Below are positions 51,836 to 59,981 of a stretch of DNA of 64,000 nucleotides, piece after piece. Position 1 is the first letter of the stretch, and every line of letters starts with the position of its first letter. Position numbers and translations under genes: made by a program. Below the pieces are notes generated by a model. It was not told the origin of the DNA. It saw only the letters and a list, made by a program, of their open reading frames with translations, and searched no databases. The stretch spans positions 89,093 to 153,092 of the forward strand of contig NVTY02000034.1 in NCBI GenBank assembly GCA_002401765.2, given 5' to 3'. This DNA is from Thiotrichaceae bacterium. Its GTDB lineage: Bacteria; Pseudomonadota; Gammaproteobacteria; SZUA-140.

Positions 51836-52010
51836 TTGGCTCGCGGTAAATATTGAATAAGCGTTGCTGATGTTAAAATAAGCGGCAGATATATTAAGAT
51901 AAGTTGGGCATTAAAAACCGACGGAAATACTAGGAAAAGCGCGAGGGTCTGGTGTATCGTGTGCCTTGTTGTGAGAATTGTTCGTTGCGAATGAAAATCA
52001 AGGGGTTAGG

Positions 52011-52187
52011 ATGTTAGCGATATACATACAGATTGCCATTGTATTGACGGTGGTCGCATTTTTAGTTTTTTTAACGCTAGATGATAAAAAAAACCGAAAG
52101 CTTCGAGAAGAGGAAGAAAAAGAGGAAGCATTAGCGCTGGAAAGAAAGCAGCAGGAAAGTGCTGGTGATAAAACTGAAAAAGAGTAA
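52011..52187 (+). CDS. Small single-helix membrane protein
   Basis: 58 residues from the ATG at 52011, which has AAGGGG six bases before it; a start 11 codons upstream lacks a ribosome site. One membrane helix (residues 2-24) is followed by a highly charged Lys/Glu-rich cytoplasmic tail. It resembles in layout small membrane proteins of unknown role. It converges with the kelch gene (25 bases between stops). Confidence 0.65.
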   Translation: MLAIYIQIAIVLTVVAFLVFLTLDDKKNRKLREEEEKEEALALERKQQESAGDKTEKE

Positions 52188-52212
52188 ATCTTGAGTTGAA
52201 ATACCTATCTAC

Positions 52213-53304
52213 CTAACGAATGACTGCTGAGAAGTACCCTAAATCCCCATCTGCTGTTTGAATCGCTGTTTCCACGCTATTGAGAACCCTGTTCTGGTTA
52301 ATGCCTCCTAGAACGTAAACCCTTTGGTTGTGGGTGACCGTTGCTGTGCCGCTACGAGCGGTTGTTAGCGGCGCGGTGAGTTGCCAGCGCCCCACATGCC
52401 CTGCTTTGTCGAGGGCGGCGAACTCGATGCTATCCAGCCTCTTTGCGCCATCATGGCCTGCCACAATATAGAGGTAATTGCGCAGTGAAAATGCAGCGGC
52501 GATAAAACGAGGGGTCAGTAGCGTGGTATTCTCAATGTGCCAGGGTGATAGTGCGCCACTATCGCTGATCTGGCTTAACTCAACATCACCATAGCTGACT
52601 GTTTGGTCATTTTTCATGTGGCCAGCAAGCAGGTAGAGGTTTTTACCTGCGATTGCGGATGAATGAATGTAGCGGTCTACTGTTGAGTGCTGAGGCGAGA
52701 GTGTCCACTCGCTAAGCTGCCCATTTTTGTTCACAGTTGCCTGCTCGATTGAATGAAGAAAAATGCCGTTATAGCCCCCAAGTGCATAAATACGGTTGCC
52801 GTGTTGATTGACTGTGAGGCCGCGTCGTGGCGTGGTCAGGTCATCGCTTAGCAGCCATCTACCAAGCGAGCCATCAGGGTTGATTCTGGCCTTTTCTACG
52901 GTGGCAACAGGGATGTTGCTTTCACCTAGTGCCCCTTTGGCGCCGCCGATTGCAAACAGGTATCCGTTGCTCGCTGCCGCCGCGAGATAAAAACGGCCTT
53001 CATTCAAGGGGCTTGTCTTTTGCCATTTGTTGAGGCTGCCATCCGCGTTAATTTTACTGTATTCCACCGCACGAACGTAATTGTTTTCGGCATCAATGCC
53101 ACCTAGTACATATAGGTAGCCGTTGTATGTGGCTGATGCTAATGCGCGCCTTGGCTCAATAAAAGACGTAGCACTTTTCCACCCTAAAATGAATGTTGGT
53201 TTATGGCTGTCATCTTGTTTAGCCTTTAGTGAAAAAACGGCAATAATGGCCAGAAGCAGCACGAATAACAGCGGCCATAGATAGTTTTGCGATTGTCTGT
53301 TCAT
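52213..53304 (-). CDS. Kelch-repeat propeller protein, membrane-anchored
   Basis: 363 residues from the ATG at 53304; a TTG three codons earlier is the alternative. One N-terminal helix (about 9-27) anchors it facing the periplasm or carries it through the membrane. Six kelch-type repeats follow, with recurrent YLYVLGG-like strands and a Trp-containing link (GSLNKWQ, GSLGRWL, GQLSEWT, GALSPWH, GHVGRWQ), which fits a six-bladed propeller. Binding partner unknown. Confidence 0.8.
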   Translation of the reverse strand: MNRQSQNYLWPLLFVLLLAIIAVFSLKAKQDDSHKPTFILGWKSATSFIEPRRALASATYNGYLYVLGGIDAENNYVRAVEYSKINADGSLNKWQKTSPLNEGRFYLAAAASNGYLFAIGGAKGALGESNIPVATVEKARINPDGSLGRWLLSDDLTTPRRGLTVNQHGNRIYALGGYNGIFLHSIEQATVNKNGQLSEWTLSPQHSTVDRYIHSSAIAGKNLYLLAGHMKNDQTVSYGDVELSQISDSGALSPWHIENTTLLTPRFIAAAFSLRNYLYIVAGHDGAKRLDSIEFAALDKAGHVGRWQLTAPLTTARSGTATVTHNQRVYVLGGINQNRVLNSVETAIQTADGDLGYFSAVIR

Positions 53305-53392
53305 TGCCGGCAATAGTCAGTCATTTAACTTGAAAGAGGTTTGGTATCGTGCAAAGGTCTCATAATAGCAGTGATTGAATGAGGGCTGGAGT

Positions 53393-53995
53393 GTGTCGGT
53401 AGATAATGTTGAGGTCATTGAAAAAACGATCTGTTATAAAGGGTTTTTTAGTATTGCCCAATTACGGCTTAGGCATCGAAAATACGATGGTGAATGGAGT
53501 GAAATCTTAACGCGAGAAATCTTTGAACGAGGGCATGCGGTTGCTGTATTGCCGTATGACCCGGTACGTGATGAAGTGGTGTTGATAGAGCAGTTCCGCG
53601 TTGGCGCGTTAGATTTCCCCGCCGATCCCTGGTTAATTGAAATTGTGGCAGGAATTATTGACGAGGGTGAGAGCGCGGAAGGTGTGGCACATCGAGAGAT
53701 GGCTGAAGAGGCCGGTTGCGAGATCGAACGGTTAGAACATGTATGTGACTATCTTGTGAGTCCCGGTGGTACGACAGAGTCAACAGCGCTCTTTTGTGGC
53801 AAGGTAGATGCTACTGGAGTAGGGGGCGTGCATGGGCTTATTGATGAGGGGGAAGACATCAAGGTGAGTGTGGTCTCCTATGATGAGGCCGTGTTGCTGC
53901 TTAATAGTGGCCGCATTCACTCCGCCAGTCCTATTATTGCACTGCAGTGGTTGATTCTAAATCGAAATCGTTTACAGCGAGAGTGGTGTCAATAA
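53393..53995 (+). CDS. nudF: ADP-ribose pyrophosphatase
   Basis: 200 residues from a GTG start (MSVDNVEVIEKT) with GAGGG seven bases before; the frame opens at a TTG six codons earlier. It hydrolyses ADP-ribose to AMP and ribose-5-phosphate. The Nudix box is complete (GIIDEGESAEGVAHREMAEE then AGCE), with the family's Pro/Gly-rich LVSPGGTTES downstream. It is followed by the DUF1249 gene as in E. coli (nudF-yqiB). Confidence 0.94.
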   Translation: MSVDNVEVIEKTICYKGFFSIAQLRLRHRKYDGEWSEILTREIFERGHAVAVLPYDPVRDEVVLIEQFRVGALDFPADPWLIEIVAGIIDEGESAEGVAHREMAEEAGCEIERLEHVCDYLVSPGGTTESTALFCGKVDATGVGGVHGLIDEGEDIKVSVVSYDEAVLLLNSGRIHSASPIIALQWLILNRNRLQREWCQ

Positions 53996-54058
53996 TGCAT
54001 CAACTGTTTCTTGATGTGGTCGATATATAAATATGTTGAAGCGTGGTGGTATAAATTA

Positions 54059-54481
54059 ATGTTAATACCCGATAAAAAACCATTAATGGTGATGTACGAA
54101 GAGAACTATCAAGCATTGGCCCGGCTGGTGCCTGATATGGGGGTTGATACGGCAATACTTTCATCATCCAGAGGTCTGCCGGATCTACACATGCATGTAG
54201 TAGAGCGCGGAAAATATACGTTAACCATTGCTTTTCTTCATGCACTTGATGATAACGAAATCGTGCCCGATATGTACCTGAAAGTGAAGGTCTATCATGA
54301 TGCGCGGGTTGCCGAAGTGTTGACCTACCAAAACAAAACGGGTTTTGCCCGCATCTATACATATCCAAATAAAAAGTTACGTTATCCAATTGAAAAGCGG
54401 CGTGTGAATCAATTCCTTTCTGAATGGTTGGCATTCTGTGCCTCAAAAGATTATCGCTTTGTCTGTAGTGTGGGGGTATAG
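54059..54481 (+). CDS. yqiB: DUF1249 family protein (YqiB-like)
   Basis: 140 residues from the ATG at 54059, which equals the E. coli YqiB length; an ATG at 54014 would add 15 residues with no counterpart. Conserved segments are MYEENYQALARLVPD, VYHDARVAEVL, YPNKKLRYPIEKRRVNQFL and SEWLAFC. Function is unknown. In E. coli it sits between nudF and cpdA; here cpdA is absent and an accessory stretch follows. Confidence 0.88.
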   Translation: MLIPDKKPLMVMYEENYQALARLVPDMGVDTAILSSSRGLPDLHMHVVERGKYTLTIAFLHALDDNEIVPDMYLKVKVYHDARVAEVLTYQNKTGFARIYTYPNKKLRYPIEKRRVNQFLSEWLAFCASKDYRFVCSVGV

Positions 54482-54645
54482 CTGCACTACCCTGCCGTTT
54501 TATAGTACACCTCCGCCCTTTTATTAAGTCTTCCCTGCCTGGGTCGATACAGACAATAGCAGTTGTATTTGTTTCTGGTTGGTCCTCTTTGTGTATTGCA
54601 TAGAGGTTTTATGGAAAGCGAGTATAGTAAAGCGAGGGTGTTTTT

Positions 54646-54786
54646 ATGAGCGGCCCAAAAGATGATGACTTAGACATGAATGATGCGTTTTCTGAAGATT
54701 ACATTTCAGCTGATAAATGGGGTAATGAGTGGGATTCGTCGGGGGATCTATCGGACATCGATTTTAGACTCGTAGACGAGGAGTAG
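54646..54786 (+). CDS. 46-residue acidic protein (unrecognised)
   Basis: An ATG with GAGGGTG five bases upstream opens a 46-codon frame starting MSGPKDDDLDMNDAFSED. It has 16 Asp/Glu against 3 Lys/Arg and three aromatic anchors (Tyr, two Trp). No helix long enough for a membrane. It could be a small regulator, antitoxin-like or DNA-mimic protein, but nothing identifies it. It stands alone 165 bases after yqiB and 207 before the barrel gene. Confidence 0.5.
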   Translation: MSGPKDDDLDMNDAFSEDYISADKWGNEWDSSGDLSDIDFRLVDEE

Positions 54787-54993
54787 TGCTCCTCAATTCG
54801 TTGTCATGTAGTCGGTTCAACTGATTAATTTAGGTTGAAGGTTCTCTTCAATTCGACTGCCGTTGTGTTCGCTTTATTCCTTTTGCACTCATCAGGGCGT
54901 ATGGTGTAGAAATGGCTATCCTATTGATAGCCGGCTAGTATCTCTTGTATTGTGCTTATAAGAATTAACTTTGATTGTAAGGTGCCATCTAGC

Positions 54994-55806
54994 ATGAAAA
55001 AGACGACCGCTTTTATTTTTTTTACAGCATTGCTTGCACTTTGTAATTCACTTGTGGTTGCTGATGAACCTGCGCATGAGCGGGCGGCAGAGATCAGCAT
55101 TGGCCTTGAGTTATTCCGTTGGCAGGAGTTTGATAGAGCGGGTACGCGGCTGCTAACAGAGCAAGGGCCACGGGCTCGTCTTAGCTTTTCTCATAATAAT
55201 GAAGGGCGCTTGACTAGTGGCCTGCTCTATCGAATGGAATTCTCTGCCTATGGCGGTGCTGTTGATTATGATGGCCAAACCCAGAGCTTAGGCCATTTTG
55301 CTGCTGCAAGAGTTGATTATTTAGGCGGTGCAACGGAATTGACTGGCGGGTATCGGCTGGTGAATTCTAAACTGGGGCGCTCATTCGATTTGCTTGCGGG
55401 TGTGGGGTGGGATAGTTGGTCTCGGAGTATTGGTGGCGGTACTAGCTCGCAGGGCCAGCGCGTGACAGGCTATGAGGAGGTTTATGATATTGTGTTTACC
55501 CGGTTTTCGCTAGGAATGGAAAAAAGGGCTGATATCTGGCGAAGTTTGTGGCGCGCTGGCATTAAATACCCTGTTTATACGAAGGAGACGATTGATGCGT
55601 TTTCGCTGGAGCTGAAGCCTGGTAAGCGGCCTTCGCTCTTTTTCTCATACCGTTTTCAGTTGATAGGCCATGATGGTGGGCAAGGTACTTATGTCAAGTT
55701 TCTCTATGACACCTACCGTTTTGCTAAGAGTGATGTGGTATCGGGGTTTGAACAACCTAAAAGCCGCATGAATATTATGCGGTTTTCGATAGGACGAGCA
55801 TTTTAA
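54994..55806 (+). CDS. Outer-membrane beta-barrel protein (unrecognised)
   Basis: 270 residues from the ATG at 54994 (AAGGTG ten bases before); the frame opens 14 codons earlier. The signal peptide (MKKTTAFIFFTALLALCNSL, ending VVADEP) is followed by alternating polar/hydrophobic strands rich in Tyr, Gly and Arg (GLLYRMEFSAYGG, ELTGGYRLVNS, SLFFSYRFQLIG). The C terminus ends in Phe (FSIGRAF), the usual outer-membrane assembly signal. Family unknown. It could be a small channel or surface protein. Confidence 0.7.
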   Translation: MKKTTAFIFFTALLALCNSLVVADEPAHERAAEISIGLELFRWQEFDRAGTRLLTEQGPRARLSFSHNNEGRLTSGLLYRMEFSAYGGAVDYDGQTQSLGHFAAARVDYLGGATELTGGYRLVNSKLGRSFDLLAGVGWDSWSRSIGGGTSSQGQRVTGYEEVYDIVFTRFSLGMEKRADIWRSLWRAGIKYPVYTKETIDAFSLELKPGKRPSLFFSYRFQLIGHDGGQGTYVKFLYDTYRFAKSDVVSGFEQPKSRMNIMRFSIGRAF

Positions 55807-56067
55807 AGCGTTCGATAATATGCTGTTCAGTTAAGGAACCGCTGAATAAGTTATGATTGTTTTATACTGGTTGAAATCTTTATATACCATACTACGTCGA
55901 TGAAAAATATTTAAGAGTTGTAATGGTTCAGGAGCGACCTTGTAAATATTAATTTCAACAGATCTCTTCATGGCGTTCAAGTGGAAAGCGCCGCAGGCTA
56001 TTCATAACAGCTCTGAAGAGTTTAAAGCCTCGGTGATATAAACCATTCTGCGTGAATTTAAGCGAAC

Positions 56068-57032
56068 TTATCTGGCGTTACGAACAGTTCCTGGCGGCAC
56101 GCCAAATTCTCGTTTGAATGCTCTACAAAAAGCGGCTTCAGATTGATCGCCCAGGCGTGCAGCGAAGACTGAGAGAGAATCTGATGTCTCTTGCAGTTGT
56201 GTGCGAGCTAATTGCATGCGCCAATGGCTGAGATAGCGCATCGCGGATTCACCGACTATAGGAGGGTGAAGCGAGCAGAAAATCCGGAGCGTGACATGCC
56301 AACTTCTTTGGACAGCAAAGCGACGCCCCAGTCTTTTTCCGGTTCACGATGGATCATGGTGAGCGCCTTTCCAATTTTCTGATCACGCAGTGCGGCGAAC
56401 CAGTCTTTTTCAGCGTCCGGTGCGGAGTCTATCCACGAGCGCATTGCCTGGATGATGAGGATATCAGCTAAGCGGGTGATAACCGTTTCGCTGCCCGGTC
56501 GTAACTCTTTGGCTTCACGCGCAATAAAATGCAGCGTGCTCTGTAGCCAGCTGTCTTCATCCGATTTTAAACTATCAATGTGCAATATCCTGGGCAGTAG
56601 CGAAATGAATTTTTGTCCTGCAGCATGATCAAAGCGTACAACACTGCAGGTAAGGTGGGTCGGTTCACCGCCGCCGCCGTGCCGCATGATCTCGTAACGA
56701 TCGCTGACTTTCTCAACCGGAATGTCGAATAACGCGACTGGTTTATCTGCCGTATCACTACGGATGATATGGCCGAGACCATGCGGAATGAGCGTGAGGC
56801 TGCCTTGCTGCAATAAACGTGGCTTCTCACCTTCTACCTCAAGCCAGAGATTCCCCCGGGTAACGATGTGAAACATCATGCCGTCCTCAAAAGCAGGCAG
56901 TTCTATACTCCACGGAGCGGATAGTTCAGATCGACAATAAAACGTAGTGCTGAGCCGAAGCAAGTGCAGGGCTTCGCCGAGTGGATCAGTAGGGCCTAGG
57001 TTATTTACCGTCTTGATAGCAATCGATTTCAT
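56068..57032 (-). pseudogene. AraC-family regulator disrupted by a 2-base insertion
   Basis: The first 258 residues hold a cupin-type effector domain (EDGMMFHIVTRGNLWLEVEG, PHGLGHIIRSD) and the first helix-turn-helix (LLSKEVGMSRSGFSARFT), then stop at a TAG (56256-56258). Shifting frame by two bases just there restores the missing end of the DNA-binding domain: VGESAMRYLSHWRMQLAR and AAFCRAFKREFGVPPG, ending at a TAA at 56068. The cause looks like a duplicated TA in CTCCTATAGTC. A one-base assembly error would not give this. The intact protein would have about 320 residues. The truncated product probably cannot bind DNA properly. Confidence 0.82.
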
Positions 57033-57335
57033 GAGTTAAATGCTGCCACATGATTCGATCGTAATCCCGGCGATATGGACGAAGGGTATATAAATGTGGA
57101 TTTCCAGCAATTGCGGGTCCATTTCCTATATGTCACAGTGGTATTGATTCTATCTATCTTATGGCCTATCTTGAGTCATGGGCATTGCGATTGATGGGGT
57201 GAATTTCCGCAAACTAACACTAAAGTGCCTTCCCGCTAACGCCGGTTCACGCCAATACTAAGCCTATATTTAGTCAGAAATAGACCGCTTAAAGATGTAT
57301 TTTTAAGTAATACTAAGGGCTCAAAGGAATTATTT

Positions 57336-57377
57336 ATGAGTAAAAAAACAGAACGCTTTGGCTGGTACCTAGGTTAA
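57336..57377 (+). other. 13-codon micro-ORF with strong ribosome site
   Basis: ATG seven bases after AAAGGA opens MSKKTERFGWYLG and stops at TAA. It may be the broken start of a lost gene or a tiny leader peptide. It is directly followed by a second TGA and the repeat at 57385. Confidence 0.3.
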
Positions 57378-57384
57378 TGAATGG

Positions 57385-57410
57385 CAATGTCAGATGACAT
57401 TCTGACATTG
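57385..57410. repeat. Overlapping inverted and direct repeats of TGACATT
   Basis: CAATGTCAG (57385-57393) and CTGACATTG (57402-57410) form a perfect 9-bp inverted repeat. The 8-base spacer holds a third copy, so AATGTCA-GA-TGACATT is also a perfect palindrome and TGACATT-C-TGACATT a direct repeat. The arrangement suits a protein-binding site or an alternative hairpin. Confidence 0.7.
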
Positions 57411-57497
57411 ATAAATAAAAACATACAGCCCTCTATTTAAATTTTAAAGGTAATCCAAATGTTTGAAGGCACATTTATATTGAGTAAAGTGGTCAGA

Positions 57498-57649
57498 ATG
57501 CATCTCTTCTTATTTAGTCAGTGCATTGACGCTTATGGCTGCGGTGATGATGGCGGTGGCGGAGAGACGGTGGCGGAGAGACATCCACAGATACGGGGCC
57601 AGTCTTTACCAGCGAACTAACAGGGTACCAGCACAAGAACAGTTTATAG
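57498..57649 (+). pseudogene. Decayed short lipoprotein-like reading frame
   Basis: One frame reads LVSALTLMAA (signal-like); a shift gives CGDDGGGGET right after it, like a lipobox and Gly-rich linker. Removing the 14-base tandem duplication at 57569-57582 then continues in frame as STDTGPVFTSELTGYQHKNSL in two parts and ends at the TAG at 57647. So the frame looks like a small lipoprotein broken by a small indel and a duplication. This is reconstruction, not proof; no homolog is known to me. Confidence 0.4.
57555..57582 (+). repeat. 14-base perfect tandem duplication
   Basis: GGTGGCGGAGAGAC occurs twice in a row (57555-57568 and 57569-57582). Fourteen is not a multiple of three, so it shifts any frame passing through. 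Confidence 0.9.
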
Positions 57650-57650
57650 T

Positions 57651-57670
57651 GTCAGGCTGAATAGCCTGAC
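57651..57670. repeat. 8-bp perfect hairpin after the decayed lipoprotein frame
   Basis: GTCAGGCT (57651-57658) and AGCCTGAC (57663-57670) with a GAAT loop begin two bases after the TAG of the decayed frame. No T-run follows. It fits the remnant of a terminator. Confidence 0.45.
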
Positions 57671-57947
57671 TACTGCTATATGATTTGATTGCAATAGGGT
57701 GCTACTCATGTTGCTTGCTATCGCGTAGGCCCCTGGCTTGCGGTGAGCATGAGCTGGATTGTAAAAATCGTTTTATCTTCAATAGTACTTTCTGTACTCG
57801 GCGTTATGTTTTCCTACACATAGCTAGGAACTTATTAAAGTTCTAAAATATTCAGCCGTTTTAATATTTGACAACTTTTGGTGTAGAAGAATCGAGGTTG
57901 TGAGCGTATTGATAATGGCAAATTCCAGAGCAGGTTAGAGGGTTTTT

Positions 57948-59981
57948 ATGGCATCACAAGAGCGTGGTTCGTTATTTGGTCATCTATCCGTCAGGATGAA
58001 GATCAATTTGACCGTCGCCATCATCTTTGTATTTGTCATTAGCATGGTGACTGGTTATACCGTGTATATAGAGAAGCAGCGTGCGCAGGATGATGCGGAA
58101 GAGCGTACGCAAGACCTCGCCACATTCTATTTTGATAGCCTCAATACCATGATGCTAACAAACACCATGGATCAGCGCAGCATCCTGAGAGATAAAGTTC
58201 TTAAACGCAATAATGTTGTTGATGCGAGGGTCATTCGAGGTGAGCCTGTGAATCAACAGTATGGGCCTGGTTTCCCTGAGGAAGCGCCTGTTGATGACTG
58301 GGATAGGCGTGCGTTGTTGGGTGAAGATATTATGGAGCTGCAGGAGGGCAAAGACTTTGATAAGGGGGTTGAGGGGCGAGTCTTAACTGTCTTGACACCA
58401 TTTCGTGCCACTTCCGGAGAAAACCCAGGTGATGTGAATTGTTTAGCTTGCCATAACGTACCTGAAAATTCAGTTAATGGCGCTATCCGAGTGAGTTATT
58501 CATTACAGAATATCGATGAGACAATTGCTAAAGATGTGCGGACACAAATAATTGCAAATGTTGTATTGTTAGTGGTTGGCTTGTTATTGGCTAATTTTTT
58601 ATTGGGAAAATGGCTTTCTGCACCACTGAAACGGGTCATGGATACGGTTAATCAGCGTGCCGAAGGCGATTTGACTGTGAGAATTTCTATCTCTTCCCTG
58701 GATGAAATTGGTAAACTTGGCATGGCGTTTAATACCATGGCGGACAATGTAGATGGCGCCAATCAACAACAACAGATTCAGGCACAGCGTGAGCATGATG
58801 CTGCGGAAGTACTGAAAGAGAAGGTTAATGTATTGCTTGATGTGGTTAACCGAGCTGCTGAAGGTGACTTGACGGGCGTGGTGACTTTTTCTGGAGACGA
58901 TGCCATCGGTTCGCTGGGTTTTGGCTTGCAATCAATGGTGCATAATTTAAGCGAGCTAATGGAAGAGCGCCGCATTGCAATGGAAGACCTTGAAGAGAAG
59001 GTTGGTAAGATGCAAATAGTGGTGCAGTGCGCAGCGGCGGGTGACTTAACCGGGGAAATCGATGTTAGTGGCGATGATGCGGTGGGTCGTATGGCTCAAG
59101 GTATTCAGGCCATGATTAATAGCCTTAACGGTCTTGTTTCGCAGGTTCAGCAGTCAGGTATCCAGGTGACATCCTCTTCTACTGAAATAGCCGCATCCGC
59201 TAAACAGCAAGAGGCAACGGTGGCCGAGCAAGCGGCAACAGTGAATGAAATTGTAGCCACGGCCACTGAAATTTCAGCCACCGGTAAAGAGTTGGTCAAT
59301 ACCATGGACGAAGTGGCGGGTGTGGCATCGGGTACTGCTGAGGCAGCGGCTAGTGGTCATACGGGTCTGATTCGCATGGAAGAGACAATGCATTCGGTGG
59401 TTGATGCATCCAATGCGATCGCCTCTAAGCTTGAGGTGTTAAGTGAAAAAGCGGGCAATATCAACTCAGTGGTGACCACGATTACAAAAGTGGCAGATCA
59501 AACCAACTTGTTATCACTGAACGCGGCAATTGAGGCTGAGAAGGCAGGGGAGTATGGCGTTGGTTTCGCTGTTGTAGCGACTGAAATTCGTCGTCTTGCC
59601 GATCAAACCGCTGTCGCTACACTGGATATTGAACAGATGGTGCAAGAGATGCAGTCTGCGGTATCTGCGGGTGTGATGAGCGTCGAGAAATTTTCGAAAG
59701 AGGTGAAAAACAGTGTCGATGATGTACGTGAGGTGGGTGCTCAGCTGGCACAAATTATAGACCAGGTGCAGACATTAACACCACGCTTTGAGATTGTTCA
59801 TGAAGGCATGCATATGCAGTCTGAAGGTGCTGAGCAGATTAAGCAGGCAATGATTCAGCTAAGTGAATCGGCACAGCAAACGGTAGAGTCATTGCGTCAA
59901 TCCAATAGTGCCATTGATCGCCTTAATGATGCTGCACATGGCCTACAAGGTGGCGTCTCCCAGTTCAAGATAGATTCCTGA
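57948..59981 (+). CDS. wspA: WspA-like chemoreceptor with periplasmic heme-c motif
   Basis: 677 residues; ATG with AGAGGG five bases before. Helix 1 (about 19-41), a periplasmic domain of about 160 residues, helix 2 (about 201-220), HAMP, two further HAMP-like units (with AEGDLTGVVTFSGDDAIG and AAGDLTGEIDVSGDDAVG), then the signalling domain. The periplasmic domain carries Cys165-Leu-Ala-Cys168-His169, a heme-c site, near RVLTVLTPFRATSG and VPENSVNGAIRVSYSL, and resembles the c-heme sensor domains of Geobacter receptors. The hairpin tip (SLNAAIEAEKAGEYGVGFAV) and C terminus (QQTVESLRQSNSAIDRLN) are WspA-like. No CheR-docking pentapeptide. First gene of the cluster. Confidence 0.88.
   Translation: MASQERGSLFGHLSVRMKINLTVAIIFVFVISMVTGYTVYIEKQRAQDDAEERTQDLATFYFDSLNTMMLTNTMDQRSILRDKVLKRNNVVDARVIRGEPVNQQYGPGFPEEAPVDDWDRRALLGEDIMELQEGKDFDKGVEGRVLTVLTPFRATSGENPGDVNCLACHNVPENSVNGAIRVSYSLQNIDETIAKDVRTQIIANVVLLVVGLLLANFLLGKWLSAPLKRVMDTVNQRAEGDLTVRISISSLDEIGKLGMAFNTMADNVDGANQQQQIQAQREHDAAEVLKEKVNVLLDVVNRAAEGDLTGVVTFSGDDAIGSLGFGLQSMVHNLSELMEERRIAMEDLEEKVGKMQIVVQCAAAGDLTGEIDVSGDDAVGRMAQGIQAMINSLNGLVSQVQQSGIQVTSSSTEIAASAKQQEATVAEQAATVNEIVATATEISATGKELVNTMDEVAGVASGTAEAAASGHTGLIRMEETMHSVVDASNAIASKLEVLSEKAGNINSVVTTITKVADQTNLLSLNAAIEAEKAGEYGVGFAVVATEIRRLADQTAVATLDIEQMVQEMQSAVSAGVMSVEKFSKEVKNSVDDVREVGAQLAQIIDQVQTLTPRFEIVHEGMHMQSEGAEQIKQAMIQLSESAQQTVESLRQSNSAIDRLNDAAHGLQGGVSQFKIDS

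Larger units (their letters stand above)
57033..57947. other. Gene-poor accessory stretch upstream of the wsp-like cluster
   Basis: 915 bases without an intact gene. It contains, in order, a 13-residue micro-ORF, a triple TGACATT repeat, a decayed lipoprotein frame with a 14-base tandem duplication, and an 8-bp hairpin (separate entries). A perfect TTGACA at 57869-57874 lacks a matching -10, so the promoter of the receptor gene is not resolved. Confidence 0.6.

Noticed and set aside
55833-55860. Segment around AAGGAACCGCTGAATAAG resembling an insertion-sequence end
   Set aside because: No matching inverted copy, transposase or target duplication is visible in the window; resemblance is from memory only.
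57869-57874. TTGACA as -35 of the receptor gene
   Set aside because: No acceptable -10 hexamer at 15-19 bases.
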